Positions 32,891 to 41,776 of a stretch of 64,000 nt of DNA are shown in pieces. This DNA is from Prevotellaceae bacterium MN60. GTDB taxonomy: Bacteria > Bacteroidota > Bacteroidia > Bacteroidales > Bacteroidaceae. The translations under genes were made by a program, and so were the position numbers. Position 1 is the first letter of the stretch. Every line of letters starts with the position of its first letter. The DNA is taken from assembly GCA_900199555.1 (NCBI GenBank), contig FZQZ01000009.1, forward strand, positions 53,820-117,819. Reading direction: 5' to 3'. The notes below the pieces were generated by a model that saw nothing but the letters and a program-made list of their open reading frames with translations, did not search any database and was not told the DNA's origin.

Positions 32891-33652
32891 CTACTGGTCA
32901 GGATTCTCTACGAAACCTTGATATTCAGGAACAATGGCTGACATCACACTGTCGTATGACTGTTTCATGGTAGCCTGTACATTTTGTATACCTTGTCCAA
33001 TAGGATAAACGGGCTGATGGATGGTCAGTGATAGTGGATGCCAATGGGCAAAATGCCAATCACGAGTACGGGGCATCACATCGAAAGAACCATTGATAGT
33101 CAGAGGTACCACGGGTAACTGCAACTCATCTGCCAGTGCAAAGGCTCCCTTCTTGAACACGCCCATATGTCCTGTAAATGAGCGTGCGCCCTCAGGGAAC
33201 ACAACTACGCTACAATTTCCAGTTTTCAAGATATGGCGTGCTGCCTCATAGGTATGACGCACCTTCCCCACTCCACGCTTATCGACCATTATCTGGTGTG
33301 ACTTTCGACAAGCATAGCCCACAAAAGGAATCTTATTGATCTGGTGCTTCATCATCCACTTAAAGTTTCGACCTAAGAAACCATAAATCAAGAAAATGTC
33401 GAAAGCGCCCTGATGATTAGCCACAAAGACATACGACTGGTTGGGTTCCAGATGCTCATGTCCTTCCACCTTGACAGGCAACAAGAAAATGCGCGTAATC
33501 ACACGAGCCCACCAACGACCAGGATAATACCCCCAATAATGACCATTACCGAGGGTACAACCCAGACCCACTAAGAATGCCGTCCAGATCGTCATGATAA
33601 TAGTTACAGGAATGGCGATAAACACTTGATAGATGTAATAGAAGTATCTCAT
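32891..33652 (-). CDS. plsC: 1-acyl-glycerol-3-phosphate acyltransferase family protein
   Basis: Membrane acyltransferase of 253 residues making phosphatidic acid from lysophosphatidic acid. Motif I is NHQGAFD (the H-x4-D pair), motif II-like KWMMKHQINKIPFVG, motif III VVFPEGARSFTG and motif IV VVPLTINGS. One N-terminal membrane segment is visible. It is the last gene of the DUF4369-pyrC operon, 10 bases after the metallophosphoesterase gene, suggesting linked envelope and nucleotide functions by shared transcription. Confidence 0.92.
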   Translation of the reverse strand: MRYFYYIYQVFIAIPVTIIMTIWTAFLVGLGCTLGNGHYWGYYPGRWWARVITRIFLLPVKVEGHEHLEPNQSYVFVANHQGAFDIFLIYGFLGRNFKWMMKHQINKIPFVGYACRKSHQIMVDKRGVGKVRHTYEAARHILKTGNCSVVVFPEGARSFTGHMGVFKKGAFALADELQLPVVPLTINGSFDVMPRTRDWHFAHWHPLSLTIHQPVYPIGQGIQNVQATMKQSYDSVMSAIVPEYQGFVENPDQ

Positions 33653-33662
33653 AGTCTTTGTA

Positions 33663-34622
33663 TTATTTCTTTTTCAATGTAATAACGACAATTTCTCCGG
33701 ACATACCCAAGCGAAAGGGAATCAAGCCACCAGCACCGACAGATACATGCAGTGCCCTTTCTCCTTCATAGGTCGTACCTTTCCATTCATCATAAGAGAA
33801 AGCTACGGGCGACCAACCGAATATGGCAAACTGTCCACCATGCGTATGTCCACTCAGCGTCAACTGCGCATGACATTCGGGCAAGATTTTCTCTCGCCAG
33901 CAAGAAGGGTCGTGTTGAAGCATTACCACGAAAGAAGAAGGAGCAACACCTTCCATGGTCTTTCTCACATCACCACGACGAGGCATACGTTTCATCTTAC
34001 CCCAGTTCTCCATACCTGCAATCACAATAGAGTCACTATCACGACAGATGCAACGATGTTCATTCATCAACAATTGCCATCCCATCTTGCGTTCATACTG
34101 CTGTGTCTTTTGACTATACTTAGCCTTGGTAGCCTCATCGGTATCCAAATAGATAGAATAGTCATGATTTCCAAGAATACTATACACGCCATCGGGAGCA
34201 TGCAATTGACTCAGAATATCCATCTTATCCGTCAGCTCATCAGGGCGCAGATTCTGCAAATCGCCCGTAAAGACGATGGCATCGGCATGCTGTGCATTGA
34301 TATTGTCAACCAACTGGCGTAACAACACCATACGACTGCCACCATAGGTTCCTACATGAGCATCAGAGAATTGTACAATACGATAGCCATCAAAAGCTTC
34401 TGGTAAATCGCTACTGGCAAACTCCATTTGATGTACCTCCAACTTTTCAAAACCCACATAGATACCATAAGGTATCATCCCTAATAATAGTGCTGCAAGC
34501 ACAAGACCAACCCAACGCCCATAACGCTTCGGCAACAACCAGCGACAAAGCAGGAAAGCGCCCAGCGGAATAGCGAGGATTGTAATTATCAGGAATAGTA
34601 ATATGGCGTATCTTGCAATCAT
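33663..34622 (-). CDS. Membrane-anchored metallophosphoesterase
   Basis: Calcineurin-like phosphoesterase of 319 residues. Two N-terminal membrane segments (residues about 5-60) precede the catalytic domain with all metal motifs: FSDAHVGTYGG, FTGDLQNL, LGNHDYS, and LSGHTHGGQFAIFG. Members with this layout resemble YkuE/UDP-diacylglucosamine-type or generic phosphodiesterases at the membrane; the substrate is unknown. Its start overlaps the stop of the MetH-activation-like gene by 4 bases, and plsC follows 10 bases on. Confidence 0.9.
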   Translation of the reverse strand: MIARYAILLFLIITILAIPLGAFLLCRWLLPKRYGRWVGLVLAALLLGMIPYGIYVGFEKLEVHQMEFASSDLPEAFDGYRIVQFSDAHVGTYGGSRMVLLRQLVDNINAQHADAIVFTGDLQNLRPDELTDKMDILSQLHAPDGVYSILGNHDYSIYLDTDEATKAKYSQKTQQYERKMGWQLLMNEHRCICRDSDSIVIAGMENWGKMKRMPRRGDVRKTMEGVAPSSFVVMLQHDPSCWREKILPECHAQLTLSGHTHGGQFAIFGWSPVAFSYDEWKGTTYEGERALHVSVGAGGLIPFRLGMSGEIVVITLKKK

Positions 34623-35404
34623 AGATGTGAACTTAAGAATTTACGAATAACTTCCACTGGCAATCCGCGTCGACGTGCATAGTCACTGAGCTGGTCTTCT
34701 CCAATGGTACCCAACGAGAAATAATGAGCTTTCGGATGAGCTATCATCAATCCTGAGACACTGGCATGCGGCTTCATGGCGCCACTCTCAGTCAATCGGA
34801 TACCAATCTGTCTCATATCTATCAACTCATTGAGAACAAAATTCAGACTAGTATCAGGCAAGGAAGGATAACCTACGGCAGGACGAATACCTTGGAACTG
34901 TTCTACATGCAGTTGCTGCATCGTTAAGTGTTCATCAGGTGCATAGCCCCAATAGTTTTTACGAATTTCCTCGTGCATACGCTCTGCAGCAGCCTCAGCC
35001 AATCGGTCAGCCAAGAGCTGAACCATCATCTTCATATAAGGGTCACTATCAAAGTCTTTCTCCATACCAATATCCACCGATGTGGCAAAGACGCCTATTC
35101 GGTCGTACGTAGGATGGATAAAGTCTGCTAAGCAAAGGAACTCACTACCAGGCTGCTGCTGACGTAGAAATGGAATTCTTCTATTACCCTTCACCACTAC
35201 ATCATCACCATCACTATGCGCATCAATCAGTTCAAAGAGTCCATATATGGTATATTTATCTTCTATCTCCGTCAGGACCGTTTCTGCTTCTTGGCGCAAA
35301 CGGTCTTTCTCTGCTTGCGGTTTTGTATGCATACCCCAAGCATAGAAGAAATAATCCCAATTGATATAGGGAATCAGTTCACGGATAGTATAGTGAATGG
35401 TCAT
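34619..35404 (-). CDS. Stand-alone methionine synthase activation domain protein
   Basis: A 261-residue protein that matches only the C-terminal reactivation domain of cobalamin-dependent methionine synthase (PF02965). The SAM-binding region GIRPAVGYPSLPDTS corresponds to the RPAPGYPxxPDH-type motif, and MKPHASVSGLMIAHPKAHYF to the G-x-x-HP-x-x-YF motif. The N-terminal YINWDYFFYAWGM also fits the family start. The cobalamin, folate and homocysteine domains are absent. It overlaps both neighbours by 4 bases in the pyrC operon. It probably reactivates a shorter MetH encoded elsewhere by reductive methylation with SAM and an electron donor. Confidence 0.85.
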   Translation of the reverse strand: MTIHYTIRELIPYINWDYFFYAWGMHTKPQAEKDRLRQEAETVLTEIEDKYTIYGLFELIDAHSDGDDVVVKGNRRIPFLRQQQPGSEFLCLADFIHPTYDRIGVFATSVDIGMEKDFDSDPYMKMMVQLLADRLAEAAAERMHEEIRKNYWGYAPDEHLTMQQLHVEQFQGIRPAVGYPSLPDTSLNFVLNELIDMRQIGIRLTESGAMKPHASVSGLMIAHPKAHYFSLGTIGEDQLSDYARRRGLPVEVIRKFLSSHL

Positions 35405-36747
35405 GAGTGATTAAATGTGATGGCTACACCTATAACATTAGCATCTATAGCACCATTAGCATATACTGTTTGTCCATTACAAAGTGTACGTTCCACCTTC
35501 CACTGGTATTCGTGTCCCTCCATGGGGCTCCATCCACATTTGCTGAGAATGTTATCACGTGTTACAGTCCACGGACTCTTAGGACGTACAATAACGATAT
35601 CGGCACGACAACCCTTGCGCAAAAATCCACGATGCTCCACACCAAACAGGCGAGCAGGATTATGACACATCAGTTCTACCATACGAGCTATCGTGAGTAC
35701 TCCCTCATCTACTAGTTCTAACATCGTAACTAGCGAGAACTGTATCATTGGCATACCAGAAGCAGCCTTCGCACAACCGCCCTCTTTCTGAGCCAACAAA
35801 TGAGGAGCATGGTCTGTTCCTATCACTGCAATACGACCATCGGTAAGTGCTTGGCGCAGCATATATTGATCGACAGGTGTCTTAATAGAAGGGTTCACCT
35901 TGATGCGACTTCCCAAGCGTTCATGGTCAAGCTGCGTAAAGAAGAGATGCCCAACACAGGCCTCGGCAGTAATCTTTGTTGCAATGGAATCGTGATCAGT
36001 AGAGTACGGAGAGAGCATTTCCAGCTCTTCAGCTGTAGATATATGAGCTACGTGCAGGCGCGTACCATATTTTTTTGCCAAAGCCACAGCCTTTTGAGTA
36101 GAGCTCAGACAAGCCTCTTCCGAACGAATCATCGCATGAAGTGCAACAGGAGGGTCTTCGCCCCACGCCTCTTGGGCATTAGCCATATTACGATTGATGA
36201 TGTCAGTATCCTCACAATGTGCCATCAGTGGCAACTTACAATTCTTAAACACACGTTCCAAAGCCTCCTGCTTATCTACAAGCATATTACCTGTTGACGA
36301 GCCCATAAAGAGCTTAACACCAGGAATGCGATGTCCATCCAGTTTACTCAGACTTTCAGCATTATCGTTGGTAACACCATAAAAGAAGGCATAGTTCACA
36401 TGACTCTTTTTTGCAGCCAGTGCATACTTCTCTTCAAGAGCCTCCACGGTGGTAGTTTGTGGCGCACAGTTGGGCATATCGAAATAGCTCGTCACGCCAC
36501 CTGCTGCAGCAGCACGGCTCTCGCTCTCGATATCAGCTTTCGCTGTTAGACCTGGCTCACGAAAATGAACATGATCATCGATAACACCTGGCAAAACGTA
36601 ACAACCCGAGGCATCAATCGTTTCGTCGAACGATGCTTCGGGCTGTTGTTTGGTTACTTCTATAATATTGCCGTCTTCAATAACAATGTTGCCATTGAAC
36701 ACACGGCCTTCATTTACAATATATCCTCCCTTAATCAGTATCTTCAT
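35401..36747 (-). CDS. pyrC: Dihydroorotase
   Basis: Zinc amidohydrolase of 448 residues that interconverts carbamoyl aspartate and dihydroorotate in pyrimidine synthesis. HxH motif in GVIDDHVHFREPGLTAK, FDMPNCAPQTT, the bridging Lys region GVKLFMGSSTGNMLV, LMAHCEDTD, LHVAHISTAEE and the catalytic Asp in VIGTDHAPHL are all visible. Length and motifs fit the long class I type. It starts 4 bases inside the DUF4369 lipoprotein gene and overlaps the MetH activation gene. Confidence 0.94.
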   Translation of the reverse strand: MKILIKGGYIVNEGRVFNGNIVIEDGNIIEVTKQQPEASFDETIDASGCYVLPGVIDDHVHFREPGLTAKADIESESRAAAAGGVTSYFDMPNCAPQTTTVEALEEKYALAAKKSHVNYAFFYGVTNDNAESLSKLDGHRIPGVKLFMGSSTGNMLVDKQEALERVFKNCKLPLMAHCEDTDIINRNMANAQEAWGEDPPVALHAMIRSEEACLSSTQKAVALAKKYGTRLHVAHISTAEELEMLSPYSTDHDSIATKITAEACVGHLFFTQLDHERLGSRIKVNPSIKTPVDQYMLRQALTDGRIAVIGTDHAPHLLAQKEGGCAKAASGMPMIQFSLVTMLELVDEGVLTIARMVELMCHNPARLFGVEHRGFLRKGCRADIVIVRPKSPWTVTRDNILSKCGWSPMEGHEYQWKVERTLCNGQTVYANGAIDANVIGVAITFNHS

Positions 36748-37517
36748 GGTTGCGGCACATTGGTCATAGGAACTGCTGGCTGAGGAGCTACAGAATCAGG
36801 TACTTGCGTATCCATATCCTTAGTACCATTCATGCGAGCCTCGTTTTCCTGAGCAGTTTCATAATAATCTTTCACGTATGGGTCTTCCTTAAATTTCTTA
36901 GTAGCCTTTGACATAATATCTTCTATCTGTGGCGTTAGAATAGGATAGCGATACTGGCTGGTTATCATCATAAACACACCAGGACCCAACACGTTATCAA
37001 AGTTATCGACAATAAACTTCGTTACCAGTTCGTCCTCTTCAGCAGCGATCTGTGCAGCTTCTGCATTAAGCTGTTGATTAATCACTTCCTCGTCAATACC
37101 ATCAAGCAGCATCTGACTCTGGCGGTGTGACAACTCTGCCATACGATTAGACAACTGATTATGCTTATCTATGAATTGATACAGGCTGTCATTCATGGGC
37201 GTACCACCGACGCTCTGCATGGCATTGTCTATCTTGATCTTGATTTCACCTTCTTCCAAAACGATAGGCATAATGCTCTCATCGTCCATAAAGAGAGTGG
37301 CCATTCGGGTGGTATCTAGTACTCCTGTAAATTGGAATTCTCCATGTACTACCTCACAAGAGTCAATATTATGCAAGTCGTTATTCTTAACGGTCTTCAA
37401 GTAGAGCTTATTACCGTCCAAAGCAGAAACGGACGAAGTGCCTTGAACATGATAAGAACTTGCACATGAGGTAAACACCACTGCAACGGCTACAAACGCG
37501 TATAGAATTTTATTCAT
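36744..37517 (-). CDS. DUF4369 lipoprotein
   Basis: Lipoprotein of 257 residues. ATG 37517 gives a signal peptide ending VVFTSC; an earlier ATG at 37532 would add five residues. The N-terminal half (GNKLYLKTVKNNDLHNIDSC, HGEFQFTGVLDTTRMATLFM, IMPIVLEEGEIKIKID) is a DUF4369 domain, usually found in front of a TlpA-like thioredoxin domain. Here no thioredoxin motif follows; instead there is a helical region and a Pro-rich tail ending VPMTNVPQP. It is the first gene of the operon with pyrC, MetH activation, phosphoesterase and plsC. Role unknown. Confidence 0.82.
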   Translation of the reverse strand: MNKILYAFVAVAVVFTSCASSYHVQGTSSVSALDGNKLYLKTVKNNDLHNIDSCEVVHGEFQFTGVLDTTRMATLFMDDESIMPIVLEEGEIKIKIDNAMQSVGGTPMNDSLYQFIDKHNQLSNRMAELSHRQSQMLLDGIDEEVINQQLNAEAAQIAAEEDELVTKFIVDNFDNVLGPGVFMMITSQYRYPILTPQIEDIMSKATKKFKEDPYVKDYYETAQENEARMNGTKDMDTQVPDSVAPQPAVPMTNVPQP

Positions 37518-37545
37518 AGATAGTACTTTCATTCTGAAATTCTCG

Positions 37546-37554
37546 GCAAAAGTA
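37546..37554 (-). promoter_or_regulatory. -7 element of the DUF4369-pyrC operon
   Basis: TACTTTTGC on the minus strand, about 29 bases before the lipoprotein ATG. Confidence 0.65.
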
Positions 37555-37619
37555 CGATGATATATTGAAATAAGAAAAATATTTGCGCAATTTTAAGTAT
37601 TTGCGCAAATATTTAGCAT

Positions 37620-38018
37620 TTATTTTGCCTCTTTCTCTAGTTCATTAGCAATTCTATGACTCGCATACAGTTGCAGGACTGCTGCGATAAGCAGAGCCAA
37701 CACCCAATTATTATGCACATATTTTATATATGCAAAAAAGTCGAGTCCGAGGAAGTTGGATTGGTTGGCAATCATCAATAATGCAGCCACCAAGAACATA
37801 AAATCACTGATAACTTGAATGCGACGCAAGCGACGGATGGTGAAGTTGCGTCCTTCGTACGATTGGCGCAGTTGCATAGCTACAAATAGTAATGCTCCAG
37901 GGGCAAAAACATAAGAGGCCCACGAACAGAACAACACATTAGCGCCAGCACCTACTACCATCAAAATACCACCCAACAGCATCACAGCTGTTTCCCATTT
38001 ACTCAATTGTCTCATCAT
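37620..38018 (-). CDS. Small membrane protein, unknown function
   Basis: A 132-residue protein with four hydrophobic segments (VMLLGGILMVVGAGANVLFC, YVFAPGALLFVAMQL, FMFLVAALLMIANQ, VLALLIAAVLQLYASHRIA). Its start overlaps the end of the FtsB-like gene by 20 bases, so the two are co-transcribed and probably translated together. Conserved pairing with FtsB-like genes is likely in related genomes, but I recognise no named family. Confidence 0.75.
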   Translation of the reverse strand: MMRQLSKWETAVMLLGGILMVVGAGANVLFCSWASYVFAPGALLFVAMQLRQSYEGRNFTIRRLRRIQVISDFMFLVAALLMIANQSNFLGLDFFAYIKYVHNNWVLALLIAAVLQLYASHRIANELEKEAK

Positions 38019-38349
38019 CTAAAATACTTTTTCCTGAACGATTGTCATCACTGAGCACAAAGATATCTTCATCGTCAGCCTTCATAAAATATCGCTCTCG
38101 AGCTATCTTCTTGATAGCCTTAGGGTCGCTATCCAGTTTACGAATCTGAGCCTGATCGTTCTGATACTGGGCATTATACATATCTATCTCATCCTGCAGT
38201 TCACTGATACGCTGCTTATTAGTAAAGTGATGCCAGATGCTATTCTCATCAACAAAGCCTACTACGGCAATGCCAATGACAACCACAACTATATACTTCA
38301 GTGCCCTGATATGATAGATTTTGCTGAGGATGGTCTTTAGTCTACTCAT
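37999..38349 (-). CDS. FtsB/DivIC-like septum formation initiator
   Basis: A 116-residue bitopic protein of the FtsB/DivIC family that joins the division complex. ATG 38349 gives a short basic N-terminus, one membrane span (IVVVVIGIAVVGF) and a coiled coil (ISELQDEIDMYNAQYQNDQA), then the family end segment KKIARERYFMKADDEDIFVL. The upstream in-frame extension lies across the promoter and is rejected. A -7 box is 21 bases upstream. It diverges from dnaX. Confidence 0.87.
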   Translation of the reverse strand: MSRLKTILSKIYHIRALKYIVVVVIGIAVVGFVDENSIWHHFTNKQRISELQDEIDMYNAQYQNDQAQIRKLDSDPKAIKKIARERYFMKADDEDIFVLSDDNRSGKSILDDETIE

Positions 38350-38369
38350 CGAAAGTTTTATTTTCGTTT

Positions 38370-38378
38370 GCAAAATTA
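38370..38378 (-). promoter_or_regulatory. -7 element of the FtsB-like gene
   Basis: TAATTTTGC on the minus strand; its position rules out the longer FtsB start. Confidence 0.6.
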
Positions 38379-38421
38379 CAAAAAAATATCTTTTCTCAAT
38401 TCTCATTTCTCGTTTTTTTTG

Positions 38422-38430
38422 TACCTTTGC
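38422..38430 (+). promoter_or_regulatory. -7 element of dnaX
   Basis: TACCTTTGC, 20 bases before the dnaX ATG. Confidence 0.7.
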
Positions 38431-38450
38431 ATTCAAATATATCATAGACT

Positions 38451-40265
38451 ATGGAAGAATATATCGTATCAGCCCGAAAATACAGGCCTACCTCCTTTGA
38501 TACTGTGGTAGGTCAACAGGCGCTGACCACCACCTTGAAGAATGCCGTAAATAGCGGAAAATTGGCTCATGCCTACCTCTTCTGCGGACCACGTGGCGTA
38601 GGAAAGACCACTTGTGCCCGTATCTTCGCCAAAGCTATCAACTGCCTCTCGCCTACTGCAGAGGGTGAGGCTTGCGGACAGTGTGAGAGTTGTCAGGCTT
38701 TCAACGAGCAACGCTCGTTCAACATCTTCGAGCTCGATGCTGCCTCTAACAACTCAGTAGAGCACATCAAGACATTGATGGAGCAGACACGCATTCCGCC
38801 ACAGGTGGGTAAATATAAGGTATTTATCATCGACGAGGTTCACATGTTGTCTACTGCTGCTTTCAATGCTTTCCTCAAGACATTGGAAGAGCCACCCGCA
38901 CATGTCATCTTCATCTTGGCTACTACCGAAAAGCATAAGATACTGCCTACCATCCTCAGTCGTTGTCAGATATATGACTTCGAACGTATGACGGTGCGCA
39001 ATACCATTGACCACTTGAAGTCGGTGGCCCAGAAAGAGGGCATCAGCTTTGAGGAAGAGGCTCTGGCTGTTATTGCAGAGAAGGCCGATGGTGGTATGCG
39101 CGATGCACTGAGTATCTTCGACCAAGCAGCATCTTTCTGTCAGGGAAACATCACCTATCAGAAGGTTATTGAAGACCTCAATGTATTGGATGCCGAGAAC
39201 TACTTCCAGATTATTGACCTTGCCCTTGAGAACAAGGCCATGGAGATAATGGTGCTGCTCAATAATGTTATCAACAAGGGTTTCGATGGTGGTCTGCTGA
39301 TTCAAGGACTTGCCAAGCACGTACGCAACGTATTGATGGCTCGCGACGAACAAACACTGCCCTTACTAGAGGTAAGTGACCAACAGCGCGAACGCTATCA
39401 GCAACAAGCGCATAAGTGCCAGATACCTTTCTTATATCAGGCACTGCGTCTTATCAATCAGTGCGACATCAACTATCGTCAGTCTAGTAACAAGCGTCTC
39501 TTAGTAGAACTCACACTCATCGAGATTGCCCAGATTACACAACCCGACGACAGTGTTGGCAGTGGGCGTAAGCCCAGAAGACTAAAATCCCTGTTTAAGC
39601 ATTTGACGCAAACCACCGCTCAGCCAAAGAAAGCAGCCCCGCAGGTAGCTGCTGCTGAGCCCGTTGCGCCTACCCAGAAGAGCCAAGAGCCAACCTCTAG
39701 TTCTTCTCGCATTTCTAGTACCACTACTAGTGCCACTCAGACAAACACTTCTAATCCATCCAGCAAGGCTGGGCGTCCTCAGCTGAAGTCATCGGTCAGC
39801 CTCTCGTGGAATAATCTTCGCCAGAAGAAGTCTAGCAAGATTAATGTCATACCAGGCACGCTTGGTGCTTCTGACCCTAATGCTGCCCCCAAGGATGAGC
39901 AGCACGACTTCACCCAGCAAGACTTGGAACTACAATGGATGTCTATGTGCAACCGCATGCCTCAAAAGTATAGCGGTATTGCCACTCGTATGAAGAATAT
40001 GAACCCACAGATTACCGACTTCCCCAATGTAGAAGTTCTTGTCGACAACCAAGTGGCAATGGATCAGCTAGAGCAAATCAAGAAGAGTATTCTCAGCACT
40101 TTGAAGCTCTATCTGCACAACAAGTCCATCACGCTCAGCGTTCGATTGGCCGAGCAGCAGGAGCACGTTCGCATCCTTTCGCGTCGCGAGCAGTTTATAT
40201 TGATGGAAAAAGAAAATCCTTCAATCGCAAAATTGAAGGAACTTCTAAATCTCGAATTGGCATAG
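38451..40265 (+). CDS. dnaX: DNA polymerase III subunit gamma/tau
   Basis: Clamp-loader ATPase of 604 residues. N-terminal YIVSARKYRPTSFDTVVGQQ, Walker A in CGPRGVGKTTCARIFA, a zinc module with four Cys (AINCLSPTAEGEACGQCESC), the Walker B segment FIIDEVHML and sensor ILATTEKHKILPTILSRCQI. After about residue 370 there is a Ser/Thr/Gln/Pro linker and a C-terminal domain (about 480-604) that would be tau-specific. No slippery A-run for programmed frameshifting is obvious in the linker. Own promoter; convergent with asnA. Confidence 0.96.
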   Translation: MEEYIVSARKYRPTSFDTVVGQQALTTTLKNAVNSGKLAHAYLFCGPRGVGKTTCARIFAKAINCLSPTAEGEACGQCESCQAFNEQRSFNIFELDAASNNSVEHIKTLMEQTRIPPQVGKYKVFIIDEVHMLSTAAFNAFLKTLEEPPAHVIFILATTEKHKILPTILSRCQIYDFERMTVRNTIDHLKSVAQKEGISFEEEALAVIAEKADGGMRDALSIFDQAASFCQGNITYQKVIEDLNVLDAENYFQIIDLALENKAMEIMVLLNNVINKGFDGGLLIQGLAKHVRNVLMARDEQTLPLLEVSDQQRERYQQQAHKCQIPFLYQALRLINQCDINYRQSSNKRLLVELTLIEIAQITQPDDSVGSGRKPRRLKSLFKHLTQTTAQPKKAAPQVAAAEPVAPTQKSQEPTSSSSRISSTTTSATQTNTSNPSSKAGRPQLKSSVSLSWNNLRQKKSSKINVIPGTLGASDPNAAPKDEQHDFTQQDLELQWMSMCNRMPQKYSGIATRMKNMNPQITDFPNVEVLVDNQVAMDQLEQIKKSILSTLKLYLHNKSITLSVRLAEQQEHVRILSRREQFILMEKENPSIAKLKELLNLELA

Positions 40266-40310
40266 CCAATTATTCACTCTCTACTATTTATTTAGGATTG
40301 GTATCCTGCA

Positions 40311-41348
40311 CTAAATCAGCGTCATTCCCAGCTTCTTGCATTCGGCACGCATCTCGTCGGGCCAGATAGAAGCTTGGATTTCGCCGATATGTCCTTTGTG
40401 CAATAGCACCATACAAAGGCGACTTTGTCCGATACCACCACCAATAGACAAAGGTAGTTCGTCGTTCAGCAACTTTTGATGGAAGTATAGCGATTTTCGC
40501 TCTTCTTGATTCTCTATCTTCAACTGGCGCAACAACGACTCTTTATCCACACGGATACCCATTGACGACAACTCAAACGAACGTCCTAATACGGGATACC
40601 AAATCAGGATATCGCCATTCAGTCCCTCTAGTCCGTTCTCGCCTACTGTCGACCAGTCATCATAGTCTGGTGCACGACCATCATGTTTCTCTCCATTCGA
40701 CAGTTTTCCGCCAATACCCATCACAAACACAGCGCCATATTTCTCGCAGATAGCATCCTCGCGCTCCTTGGGAGTCTTATCAGGATACATCTGTAACAGC
40801 TCTTCTGCATGGATAAAGTGAATCTCTTCAGGCAAGAAGGGTTTCAGTTGCGAATACGTCTCGCAAGTCAGATACTCTGTACGACGGATTGCCGCATAGA
40901 TACGCTTTACCACATTCTTTAAGAAAGCGATAGTGCGTTGTTCCTTAGTAATCACGGCCTCCCAGTCCCACTGGTCTACATACAGTGAATGTAAATTATC
41001 CAGTTCCTCGTCAGCACGGATAGCATTCATATCCGTATAGATGCCATAACCAGGCTCCACTTGGTATTCTGCCAATGAAAGACGCTTCCACTTAGCCAAC
41101 GAATGTACCACCTCTGCACGCGCATCACCCAAATCCTTAATAGGGAAAGATACTGCACGTTCCACACCATTCAGGTCATCATTGATACCCAAACCTTTGA
41201 GTACAAACAATGGTGCAGTTACACGACGCAGGCGCAGTTCTGTTGACAGATTCTGCTGGAAAAACTCCTTAATCATCTTAATGCCCTGTTCCGTCTGCTT
41301 AGCACCAAGCAGAGGTTGATAGTTAACGGGCTTTATCAGTTGACTCAT
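40311..41348 (-). CDS. asnA: Aspartate--ammonia ligase
   Basis: Ammonia-dependent asparagine synthetase of 345 residues, class II tRNA-synthetase-like fold. It opens with LIKPVNYQPLLGAKQTEQGI and shows LSTELRLRRVTAPLFV, AEVVHSLAKWKRLSLAEY, YVDQWDWEAVI, GKLSNGEKHDGRAPDYDDW and the final SIGGGIGQSRLCMVLLHKGH. It makes Asn from Asp, ATP and NH3. Own -7 box 41 bases upstream. Confidence 0.96.
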   Translation of the reverse strand: MSQLIKPVNYQPLLGAKQTEQGIKMIKEFFQQNLSTELRLRRVTAPLFVLKGLGINDDLNGVERAVSFPIKDLGDARAEVVHSLAKWKRLSLAEYQVEPGYGIYTDMNAIRADEELDNLHSLYVDQWDWEAVITKEQRTIAFLKNVVKRIYAAIRRTEYLTCETYSQLKPFLPEEIHFIHAEELLQMYPDKTPKEREDAICEKYGAVFVMGIGGKLSNGEKHDGRAPDYDDWSTVGENGLEGLNGDILIWYPVLGRSFELSSMGIRVDKESLLRQLKIENQEERKSLYFHQKLLNDELPLSIGGGIGQSRLCMVLLHKGHIGEIQASIWPDEMRAECKKLGMTLI

Positions 41349-41388
41349 CTTTTATTCTTTTCTATTTATCAATTTACGATTTGCGCAT

Positions 41389-41397
41389 ACAAAGGTA
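41389..41397 (-). promoter_or_regulatory. -7 element of asnA
   Basis: TACCTTTGT on the minus strand upstream of the asnA ATG. Confidence 0.6.
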
Positions 41398-41540
41398 CTA
41401 CTTTTAGATTAATACGCAAGCAAAAAGCGGGAATATTTTGCAAAATGACATAAAATATAGTTATTCTACTAACACAATGTACATAAAAGTAATACTTAAA
41501 AGACTATAATTCTCCATAAGCATGTATCAATTGTCAATAA

Positions 41541-41566
41541 AAAATTGTACCTTTGCATACAATTTT
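41541..41566 (+). promoter_or_regulatory. tRNA promoter with inverted repeat across the -7 box
   Basis: The -7 box TACCTTTG (41548-41555) lies in an inverted repeat AAAATTGTA (41541-41549) / TACAATTTT (41558-41566). Confidence 0.55.
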
Positions 41567-41585
41567 ACAAAGGCATTTATATGCT

Positions 41586-41659
41586 GGTCCCGTAGCTTAG
41601 CTGAATAGAGCGTCAGATTCCGGTTCTGAAGGTCTTGGGTTTGAATCCCAACGGGATCA
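41586..41659 (+). tRNA. tRNA-Arg (anticodon CCG)
   Basis: A 74-base cloverleaf. Acceptor stem GGTCCCG pairs with CGGGATC (one G-T pair) and discriminator A. The anticodon stem-loop is TCAGA-TTCCGGT-TCTGA, giving anticodon CCG for codon CGG. The T arm is TTGGG-TTTGAAT-CCCAA. The CCA end is not encoded. Single gene with its own promoter and a following hairpin. Confidence 0.93.
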
Positions 41660-41707
41660 CAATGGGCGAAAATCTTCAAAGATTACGCACAAGAAAGATT
41701 TACTAAG

Positions 41708-41776
41708 AAAATAGTCTTCACATTCACGCGCAATTCATTCTGTTACTGAGCGTTAAATGTGAAGACTATTTTTTAT
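41708..41776 (+). terminator. 17-bp perfect hairpin after the tRNA
   Basis: AAAATAGTCTTCACATT (41708-41724) pairs perfectly with AATGTGAAGACTATTTT (41756-41772), and the loop adds ACGC/GCGT (41726-41729 with 41750-41753). It is followed by a T run. Longer than a normal tRNA terminator, so a small RNA is also possible. Confidence 0.7.

Noticed and set aside
36744..37517. DUF4369 protein as a thiol-disulfide enzyme
   Set aside because: The thioredoxin domain usually fused to DUF4369 and its CxxC motif are missing.
40266..40310. A terminator between dnaX and asnA
   Set aside because: Only a 5-bp stem (AGGAT/ATCCT) is present, without a clear T run.
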